Shown here in pieces: positions 54,831-64,000 of a stretch of 64,000 nucleotides of DNA. Every line of letters starts with the position of its first letter. Position 1 is the first letter of the stretch. This DNA comes from an uncultured Clostridia bacterium. GTDB taxonomy: Bacteria; Bacillota; Clostridia; Christensenellales; UBA1242. The translations under genes and the position numbers were made by a program. The notes under the pieces were generated by a model. The model ran no database searches. It was not told the origin of the DNA and saw only the letters and a list, made by a program, of their open reading frames with translations. The stretch is from NCBI GenBank assembly GCA_944383685.1, contig CALWQM010000015.1, positions 262,226 to 326,225 of the forward strand, written 5' to 3'.

Positions 54831-54851
54831 GACGCGAAGTAATTTCGCGTC
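54831..54851 (-). terminator. Terminator/attenuator inside the rpsL leader
   Basis: On the minus strand GACGCGAA and TTCGCGTC form an 8-bp GC-rich stem with a 5-nt loop followed by TTTTTTATAA. It lies 78 bases before rpsL and 212 bases after the promoter -10. It would either attenuate the operon or end a short independent RNA. Confidence 0.75.
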
Positions 54852-55056
54852 AAAAAATATGCTTTCAAGGGTAAACATGAACAACACAATCGAAAATTCG
54901 ACTTTGAAGAAAACTTCAAATCGGTGGGGTTTATTACCTTTTTCCTGTCGCCCAAAGCTTTTGGACTGTGCCAAAACTAAGAAAACTTAAATTGGCTTGC
55001 CACCTGTTGTTTGTTTATGCTTAAAGTTAAGCATATGTCTCCGACAACGAAACACG
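54852..55056 (-). ncRNA. Long rpsL leader, candidate regulatory or independent RNA
   Basis: The segment between the strong promoter at 55063-55091 and the terminator at 54831 has no convincing gene. It contains several short hairpins, for example ATGCTTAACTTTAAGCAT near 55021-55036 and TTTGAAG/CTTCAAA near 54900-54920. It does not match any riboswitch core I know. The expected RNA would be about 225 nt. Confidence 0.4.
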
Positions 55057-55062
55057 ATATTA

Positions 55063-55091
55063 ATTATACATATCTGCCCTATCGTTGTCAA
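55063..55091 (-). promoter_or_regulatory. Promoter of the str operon
   Basis: A perfect -35 TTGACA (55086-55091), 17-bp spacer and perfect -10 TATAAT (55063-55068), with a TG before the -10, make this one of the strongest promoters in the window. Confidence 0.85.
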
Positions 55092-55133
55092 GCATTTTAC
55101 AAAGAAATTATTTGAAATTTATTTATAATAAAA

Positions 55134-55152
55134 AACTTGCACTTGGCAAGTT
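55134..55152 (-). terminator. Terminator of the zinc-ribbon gene
   Basis: AACTTGC and GCAAGTT form a 7-bp stem with a 5-nt loop followed by TTTTTATTAT on the minus strand, 18 bases after the stop. It separates this gene from the str promoter. Confidence 0.7.
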
Positions 55153-55169
55153 CAATTTTTATTATTCAA

Positions 55170-55478
55170 CTATTTTTTCTTTGGCTTATATTGTTTTTTT
55201 AAAGATTCAATGATTAGTCCAGTTGTATCACCAACAAGTACAGGTCCAAATGGTGTATCTTTAAAATAATGAGGTTTTGTTAATGTGTAATGTGCAGGAC
55301 ATTCTGGATTATTGCAAGTTAAATATAAACTTCTTCCAGAGCCGACTGCTGCTCTTATTGCAGTTTCAATTGTCCAAGAAACAGTTTGTTGAAGAGCTGC
55401 GTCAAGTTTAGGCTTTCCACCATGTTGCGCAAGCATTTCAATTGATAATTTTTGTTTACAAACAGGGCACTTAGCCAT
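55170..55478 (-). CDS. Zinc-ribbon-like protein of unknown function
   Basis: The 102-residue protein begins MAKCPVCKQKLS, with a CxxC pair at residues 4-7, and has a second pair in LTCNNPECPAHY near 61-66, so it probably binds one zinc. The rest has a helical part and a basic tail (KKQYKPKKK). I recognise no family. The ATG at 55478 is preceded by AAAAGGAG. A promoter with TTGACA, 18 bp and TATACT lies at 55525-55554, so it is monocistronic. Confidence 0.75.
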   Translation of the reverse strand: MAKCPVCKQKLSIEMLAQHGGKPKLDAALQQTVSWTIETAIRAAVGSGRSLYLTCNNPECPAHYTLTKPHYFKDTPFGPVLVGDTTGLIIESLKKQYKPKKK

Positions 55479-55524
55479 ACTTTCTCCTTTTATATAAGAG
55501 TTTTTAACATAACTTATTTTGATT

Positions 55525-55554
55525 AGTATAACCAAAAAATTAGTTTTTTGTCAA
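55525..55554 (-). promoter_or_regulatory. Promoter of the zinc-ribbon gene
   Basis: The -35 TTGACA (55549-55554) and -10 TATACT (55525-55530) are separated by 18 bp and lie 47 bases before the start. Confidence 0.65.
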
Positions 55555-55555
55555 A

Positions 55556-59669
<4,114 letters not shown>

Positions 59670-59731
59670 AAAAGCATTCTAACACAAACAAATTTTTTTT
59701 CAAAATGAAAAATGAAAAGTTTAAAACCAAA

Positions 59732-59956
59732 TTAATCTTTTAGTCTTAAAATATAATCAGTTGAAACATCATAAAATTTTGACAACTTTATTAAGTTAGT
59801 AGCAGTAATACTAGACTTTCCCTTTTCATATCTTAATAATGTTGAATAATTTATTCCAACCAATAAACTAACTTGCTTAACAATAAAATAGACATTGTCA
59901 ACATAATTTACACAACTTTCTCTACAAGGAAAGTTTTTTCTGTTAACGAAAAGTTT
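59732..59956 (-). pseudogene. Relic of an XRE-type regulator
   Basis: The last 48 codons of this frame read like a helix-turn-helix end: KQVSLLVGINYSTLLRYEKG then KSSITATNLIKLSKFYDVST and DYILRLKD. Upstream, where the first helix and start codon should be, the frame continues into unrelated sequence and reaches a TGA near 59957, with no usable start. It is a 5'-truncated remnant. Confidence 0.6.
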
Positions 59957-60006
59957 TCAAAAGCAGGTCTAATTCTAATGAATATGGGCGGAATCAAGCA
60001 CAAAAT

Positions 60007-60030
60007 AAAGAACGGAAAATTCCGTTCTTT
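60007..60030. terminator. Hairpin terminator near the XRE relic
   Basis: An 11-bp perfect stem with a two-base loop (60007-60017 with 60020-60030) is followed by TATTTTTTT on the plus strand and T-rich sequence on the minus strand. No intact gene adjoins it on the plus side. The rest of 59670-60085 holds only the relic. Confidence 0.6.
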
Positions 60031-60085
60031 TATTTTTTTGAAATTATTATCTTTAACCTAACAAAACCATTAAAATTAAAAAACA

Positions 60086-60113
60086 AAAAAGATGCCAATT
60101 TCAGCACCTTTTT
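60086..60113 (-). terminator. Terminator after rpsU
   Basis: A 10-bp stem with one mismatch (60086-60095 with 60104-60113) and an 8-nt loop is followed by TTTTTTGTTTTTT on the minus strand, just after the rpsU stop. Confidence 0.65.
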
Positions 60114-60129
60114 TAATTCATAAATTTAA

Positions 60130-60312
60130 TTAACCTCTTTTTCTTGCTCTTTTTCTTGCAGCTTCGCTTTTCTTCTTTCTCTTAACGCTTGGCTTTTCAT
60201 AAGCTTCTTTCTTTCTTATATCGCCAATAATGCCGTCTTTTTGGCATTTTCTTTTAAATCTTTTAAGTGCGCTTTCAAGAGATTCATTCTCGCCAACCTT
60301 AACTGTTGTCAA
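60130..60312 (-). CDS. rpsU: Ribosomal protein S21
   Basis: The 60-residue S21 has [20 protein letters not shown] and ends in the basic [20 protein letters not shown] tail of the family. I choose a TTG start at 60312: AAGGTGG lies eight bases upstream, and the protein then begins TTVKVGEN, as expected. A GTG at 60324 would add four residues but overlaps that ribosome binding site. It follows mtaB, as in many Bacillota heat-shock clusters. Confidence 0.93.
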   Translation of the reverse strand: MTTVKVGENESLESALKRFKRKCQKDGIIGDIRKKEAYEKPSVKRKKKSEAARKRARKRG

Positions 60313-60374
60313 CCTTCTCACCACCTTTCAATATCAATATACTTTTGCTATTATAAACTTATTCCTTATTTTTG

Positions 60375-61625
60375 TCAAGCATTTTTCTCAATTTCTTTCA
60401 CAAGAGTCCCATCTTTGAATGGTTTTTTAATCTCGCAGGTGACAATATCACCAACTTTAAAGTTGCCTTGAAGATAGCATTTGATGTAGTTTTCACTATA
60501 CCCCTGAAAATATCCGTCTTTCTCTTCTTCAATCAAAACTTTCAACACGCTGTTTTCATTGATAAACTTCTCTTTTAACTCTTTCTTTACTTCTTCCAAA
60601 ACAGCAACTCGCTTCATCTTCACTTCTTTTGGCAAATCTTTATATATCTTTGCTGCCACTGTGCCGTCACGCTTTGAATATGGAAATATATGCAAGTCTG
60701 CAAATTGCACTTTTTTAATAAATTCCACTGTTTCAGCAAAATTGCTTTCTGTTTCTGTTGGAAAGCCAACAATAACATCAGTTGTTATGCCTGCATTTTT
60801 GAAATATTTCCTTATCAAAGTAACTGTGTTATAAAACTCAGCAGTGGTGTATTTTCTGTTCATTTTTTTCAAAACTTCATCACATCCACTTTGAAGTGAC
60901 AAATGAAAATGTGGACAAAAATTCTTTAATTTTGAAAGCCTTTCAACAAAGTCCTCTGTAACCAAATTATCTTCCATTGAAGAAAGACGCAAACGTTTGT
61001 TAAGTCCATCAAGTGCTTCAAGAAGGTCAATCAGCGCTTTTTTGCCATTCTGTTCATAGCTTGAAACATCAATTCCAACAAGCACAATTTCCTTCACTTC
61101 TGCTGGCAATTTTTGTGCTTCACTAATCACACTTACCATGCTTCTTGAACGGCTACGCCCACGAAGATATGGAATTATGCAATAAGTGCAAAAGTTATTA
61201 CATCCTTCCTGAATTTTAATAAATGCCCTTGTCAATGTTTGTGCACTATACAAATCATCTTCATACTTGCTTGGCAAATCATAAATCTTTTCACCCTGTT
61301 GATTTAAGTGGTTTATGATTTCCATCTTGTTTGCCACACCTTGAATATATGTAACATTTCTTCCCTCAAACTGAACAGGTCTATTTTGAGAAGCACAACC
61401 AAGCACATAGATTTTTGCGTTTTCATTGAACTTTCTGCACCTTTCCATCATTTGCCTGGACTTTCTTTCCGCCTCGTTTGTGACTGCACAAGTGTTGATG
61501 ATGTAAGCATCCGCTTTTTCAAGTTTATCTGTGGCATCATATCCAAGTTCTCTAAGTTTAAAAATGAGAGCATCGCCCTCATATTTATTAACTTTACATC
61601 CAAGTGTTAAAACCGCAATTTTCAT
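60375..61625 (-). CDS. mtaB: tRNA t6A37 methylthiotransferase MtaB
   Basis: This radical-SAM enzyme converts t6A37 to ms2t6A37 in tRNAs. The 416-residue protein has the UPF0004 domain with cysteines in TLGCKVNKYEGDAL, NTCAVTNEAERKSRQ and LGCASQ. The radical-SAM cluster is in IQEGCNNFCTYCIIPYLRGR, and a C-terminal TRAM domain begins near VLIEEEKDGYFQGYS. The family name MtaB rather than MiaB is based on the TLGCKVN start. The ATG at 61625 lies one base after the rsmE stop. Confidence 0.94.
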   Translation of the reverse strand: MKIAVLTLGCKVNKYEGDALIFKLRELGYDATDKLEKADAYIINTCAVTNEAERKSRQMMERCRKFNENAKIYVLGCASQNRPVQFEGRNVTYIQGVANKMEIINHLNQQGEKIYDLPSKYEDDLYSAQTLTRAFIKIQEGCNNFCTYCIIPYLRGRSRSRSMVSVISEAQKLPAEVKEIVLVGIDVSSYEQNGKKALIDLLEALDGLNKRLRLSSMEDNLVTEDFVERLSKLKNFCPHFHLSLQSGCDEVLKKMNRKYTTAEFYNTVTLIRKYFKNAGITTDVIVGFPTETESNFAETVEFIKKVQFADLHIFPYSKRDGTVAAKIYKDLPKEVKMKRVAVLEEVKKELKEKFINENSVLKVLIEEEKDGYFQGYSENYIKCYLQGNFKVGDIVTCEIKKPFKDGTLVKEIEKNA

Positions 61626-61626
61626 A

Positions 61627-62331
61627 TCAGTTTCCACTCATAATTGAAACAAGGCTCATCATGGCAACGGCCGCTGTTTCGCAACGAAGAATACGTCTGC
61701 CAAGTGACACTGAAACTGCGCCTGCTTCAATGAATCTTTCCTTTTCTTTTTGAGAGAAACCACCCTCTGAACCAACAATGATGCCAATCTTTTTATATTT
61801 TGTAAGTTTCTTAATCTCTTCGCCAACATCAGTTCTTTCATTTGCAAAAAGAATAATGTCATAATCTTTAAACATTTCAATTATTTGGTCAACATTCTTA
61901 CACTCATCAATAACAGTTTTAATGGACCTTTCACATTGTTTGCAAGCATTTTCAACAATTGAATTAAGTCTTTCAATCTTGTTTTCTGTGACTTTTGCAA
62001 TCACGTATTCACTGACAAAAGGAACAACCTTTGTCATGCCAATTTCGGTTGCCTTTTGAACAATAAATTCAAACTTAGGCTTCTTTGCAATCGCTTGAAA
62101 AAGTGTTATGTCTTTTGTTGGGTTAAGCAAGCATTTATGTTCGCCATTTATCTTGCAAAGTGCAGAATTTTTTGAAAAACTTTCAATTTCGCAAACATAT
62201 TCAACATCAGTGTTGATGCTGACAAGCACTTCATCTCCAACTTTTAAACGCAAAACATTTTTAAGATGATTAAATTCTTCATCACAAATTACAATTTTAT
62301 CATCTTTCTTTTGACCAAAAAACCTTCTCAT
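61627..62331 (-). CDS. rsmE: 16S rRNA (uracil1498-N3)-methyltransferase RsmE
   Basis: The 234-residue SPOUT-class methyltransferase starts MRRFFGQ and has an N-terminal PUA-like domain (HLKNVLRLKVGDEVLVSI). The SAM-binding knot includes IGIIVGSEGGFSQKEKE and VSLGRRILRCETAAVAMMSL. It modifies U1498 in 16S rRNA. It lies between dnaJ and mtaB, as in most Bacillota. The prmA gene often found between dnaJ and rsmE is absent. Confidence 0.95.
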   Translation of the reverse strand: MRRFFGQKKDDKIVICDEEFNHLKNVLRLKVGDEVLVSINTDVEYVCEIESFSKNSALCKINGEHKCLLNPTKDITLFQAIAKKPKFEFIVQKATEIGMTKVVPFVSEYVIAKVTENKIERLNSIVENACKQCERSIKTVIDECKNVDQIIEMFKDYDIILFANERTDVGEEIKKLTKYKKIGIIVGSEGGFSQKEKERFIEAGAVSVSLGRRILRCETAAVAMMSLVSIMSGN

Positions 62332-62404
62332 AAAATCTCCTCATGTTTATAATACAACAAATCACATAATTTTTTCAAGCAAATTACAAGAAATTATAAT
62401 AAAT

Positions 62405-62431
62405 AAAAGAGCAATTATAAGTTGCTCTTTT
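62405..62431 (-). terminator. Terminator after dnaJ
   Basis: A 10-bp perfect stem (62405-62414 with 62422-62431) with a 7-nt loop overlaps the dnaJ stop and is followed on the minus strand by TTTATTTATTAT. It may reduce read-through into rsmE. Confidence 0.65.
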
Positions 62432-63554
62432 TAAAATCTTTATATTTTGGAAAATCGCTTTCCGTGAAACTGTCAGCAAGTTTTTCAAGAATTTCTCTTT
62501 GTGATGCTGAAAGCTTCTTTGGAGGCTCGCTTTTAAGTGTAACCAAAAGGTCACCATAGGTATCTTTATTAAGAACCTTAACACCTTTCCCCTTAATACG
62601 CATTGTTGTTCCGCTTTGTGTTCCTTCCTTGATATCAAGGTTGAAAGTACCCTTTGTTAAAGGTATTTCCACCCTTCCGCCAAGAAGCAAGGTTGTGAAA
62701 GGCAAATATAGGTCAAACATAAGGTCGTAGCCATCACGCTTAAACAGTTTATGTGGCATAACCTGAATTTTTATATTCAAATCACCAGCAACTCCTCTGC
62801 CTCTTGGAGCATTTCCCTCTCCACGCATGCGGACTGTTTGCCCATCATCAATACCAGCAGGAATCTTGACAGTGATTTGTTTTTGAACCTTTTTATATCC
62901 CTTTCCAGCACAAGCTTCGCATCTTTCCTTAATAATCTTTCCTGTTCCACCACATTTAGGACAAGCTCCCTCTCTTATGGTTGTGCCAAACATGGTGTTT
63001 TGTTGAATACGAACCCTTCCAAGCCCGTTACAATCAGGACAAGTGGTGAAAGCTGTTCCGTTTTTTGCACCAGTTCCAGAGCAAGATGCACAGGTTTCAA
63101 CTTTGCCTACAACAATTGTTTTTTCAACACCAAAAATGGCTTCTTCGAAGGAAAGTTTCATTGCAAGATTGATGTCTTCCCCTCGTTCATTGACACGAGA
63201 CCTTCTGCCATCCCCACCAAAAGCAGAGAATATATCACTGAAAATGTCACTAAAACCTCCGCCAAAGCCACCAGAAAAGCCACTGCCACCAAAGAAATCA
63301 CTAAATCCGCTTCCGCCTGCACCACTAAATTGTGGGCCATCAGCAGAGCCAAATTGGTCGTAATTTGCACGCTTTTTGTCATCTCCAAGCACTTCATAGG
63401 CCTCATTGATTTCCTTGAATTTTTCTGCTGCTTCTGGTGTTTTGTTAAGGTCTGGATGGTATTTTTTGGCGAGCCTACGATATGCTGACTTAATTTCGTC
63501 AGCACTCGCATTCTTATCAACACCTAAAACCTGATAATAATCTTTATTCGCCAT
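62415..63554 (-). CDS. dnaJ: Chaperone protein DnaJ
   Basis: DnaJ delivers clients to DnaK and stimulates its ATPase. The 379-residue protein has a J-domain with HPD at 33-35, a Gly/Phe-rich linker ([20 protein letters not shown]), and a zinc domain of four CxxCxGxG motifs ([32 protein letters not shown]). Two C-terminal substrate-binding domains follow. A GGAAAAAATT site precedes the ATG. It follows dnaK by 183 bases that contain several hairpins. Confidence 0.97.
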   Translation of the reverse strand: MANKDYYQVLGVDKNASADEIKSAYRRLAKKYHPDLNKTPEAAEKFKEINEAYEVLGDDKKRANYDQFGSADGPQFSGAGGSGFSDFFGGSGFSGGFGGGFSDIFSDIFSAFGGDGRRSRVNERGEDINLAMKLSFEEAIFGVEKTIVVGKVETCASCSGTGAKNGTAFTTCPDCNGLGRVRIQQNTMFGTTIREGACPKCGGTGKIIKERCEACAGKGYKKVQKQITVKIPAGIDDGQTVRMRGEGNAPRGRGVAGDLNIKIQVMPHKLFKRDGYDLMFDLYLPFTTLLLGGRVEIPLTKGTFNLDIKEGTQSGTTMRIKGKGVKVLNKDTYGDLLVTLKSEPPKKLSASQREILEKLADSFTESDFPKYKDFKKSNL

Positions 63555-63640
63555 AATTTTTTCCTTTACTAAATAACCGACTTATTTTTCATAGTTACTT
63601 TCTGTAATTTTAATCAACCAAAAATTCCTCAAACCCTTTG

Positions 63641-63729
63641 CTTACTTTTTGAAAGTAAGTCGTTTTTAGGGGTTTGGGGAGAATCGTAACTCCCCAATGT
63701 CTTTTGTAACTTTTGGCACTACAAAAGTT
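63641..63729 (-). other. Three hairpins in the dnaK-dnaJ gap
   Basis: Between dnaK and dnaJ lie CTTACTTT/AAAGTAAG (63641-63659), TGGGGAG/CTCCCCA (63675-63696) and AACTTTTG/CAAAAGTT (63708-63729). None has a T-run long enough for a typical terminator. They may protect or partition the mRNA. Confidence 0.6.
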
Positions 63730-63737
63730 AATTCTCC

Positions 63738-64000
63738 TTATTTATTGTCGTCATCAACAACAACTTCTGGGTCTGAGCCATTATTACCATTTGAACCATT
63801 GTTTTCATTGGTTCCGTTAGCACCGTTTGGATTTGCAGATTGATACATTTTAGAAACTATGCCGTTTGAAGCATTTGTGAGTTCATCAATTGCCTTTTTA
63901 ACAACTTCAATATCTTCACTTTCAAAATCTTTCTTAGCTTTATCAATTGCTTCTTGAAGTTTCTTCTTGTCGTCTTCACCAATCTTGTCACCACTATCTT
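63738..64000 (-). CDS. dnaK: Chaperone DnaK, C-terminal end only
   Basis: The 87 codons visible at the right edge match the helical lid end of DnaK: KLQEAIDKAKKDFESEDIEV, then VVKKAIDELTNASNGIVSKM. A low-complexity Asn/Gly-rich tail (NPNGANGTNENNGSNGNNGS) follows and ends in VVVDDDNK. Most DnaK tails end in an acidic motif such as EEVD or VVDADFE, so DPEVVVDDDN fits. The ATPase and substrate domains lie outside the window. dnaJ follows. Confidence 0.88.
   Translation of the reverse strand, partial: DSGDKIGEDDKKKLQEAIDKAKKDFESEDIEVVKKAIDELTNASNGIVSKMYQSANPNGANGTNENNGSNGNNGSDPEVVVDDDNK

Noticed and set aside
54852..55056. A known riboswitch, SRP RNA, 6S RNA or RNase P RNA in the rpsL leader
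   Set aside because: I looked for the conserved cores of these RNAs by eye and found none, so it is reported only as an unassigned leader.
59873..60061. A 62-codon plus-strand frame beside the XRE relic
   Set aside because: No ribosome binding site or recognisable protein; it overlaps both the relic and the hairpin terminator.
62751..63488. A 245-codon plus-strand frame opposite dnaJ
   Set aside because: It is the mirror of the Gly- and Cys-rich dnaJ coding sequence; the Ser/Thr-rich product has no features of its own.

Overview
The window is 64 kb of an AT-rich chromosome (about one third G+C by eye) from a Bacillota-type bacterium, most likely an uncultured Clostridia-like lineage. Four things support this: strong AGGAGG-type ribosome binding sites before most genes; ribosomal protein L27 with an N-terminal extension next to its protease Prp; McsB with ClpC, the long form of HPF, SepF and FloA; and the sporulation genes yqfC and yqfD. 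TGA is used as a stop and never needed as a sense codon, so the code is standard. The Spo0A-box sequence TTTGTCGAA occurs six times in four intergenic stretches. No prophage, IS element or CRISPR array is visible. Nearly everything is core housekeeping, with a few lineage-specific proteins between.

Layout: 1-4760, a type IIA topoisomerase pair (A subunit cut by the left edge and carrying a 232-residue acidic N-terminal extension, then the B subunit). 5133-6164, murG. 6387-8971, a cytosolic subtilase with a small partner gene, an Asn-rich protein and a degenerate ABC ATPase. 9133-10331, a lipoprotein and hpf. 10424-17076, an operon read tex, a 47-residue McsA-like zinc protein, a DraG-type ADP-ribosylglycohydrolase, mcsB and clpC. 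17218-20261, an amidohydrolase-fold protein without its metal ligands, DNA polymerase IV and an HD hydrolase. 20340-23357, a small membrane protein with secD and secF. 23623-27020, glmS, rsmD and alr, then a ribbon-helix-helix regulator. 27445-27659, a decayed and an intact tRNA-Lys. 27794-30885, trpS, an XRE regulator and an M1 peptidase. 30976-33307, a DnaD/DnaI helicase-loading pair. 33335-34801, an MBL hydrolase, tRNA-Trp with a rearranged repeat region, and a DUF378 protein. 34933-39381, era, ybeY, yqfD, yqfC, an acidic membrane protein and floA. 39546-43618, two large lipoproteins. 43699-45510, an OGG-type glycosylase, rpmA, prp and rplU. 45742-49821, a hypothetical gene, a phosphatase, rluD, lspA, sepF and a small membrane protein. 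50035-54753, the str operon (rpsL, rpsG, fusA, tuf) behind a strong promoter and a roughly 300-nt leader. 55170-59669, a zinc-ribbon protein, ligA and pcrA. 60130-64000, rpsU, mtaB, rsmE, dnaJ and the end of dnaK.

The most interesting points are these. (1) An operon joins a protein-arginine kinase, a stripped-down McsA activator, the AAA+ unfoldase and a hydrolase of a family that removes ADP-ribose from arginine. (2) Tandem Spo0A boxes lie between alr and the ribbon-helix-helix gene, with further copies elsewhere. (3) Two apparent pseudoenzymes, an ABC ATPase and an amidohydrolase, keep their folds but lack catalytic residues. (4) Both tRNA loci carry partial tRNA copies plus an inverted T-arm copy. 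(5) ParC and LspA carry unusual charged extensions. (6) A factor-independent terminator sits inside the rpsL leader. Several first genes also have a -10 element abutting the start codon and no Shine-Dalgarno, which suggests leaderless mRNAs.
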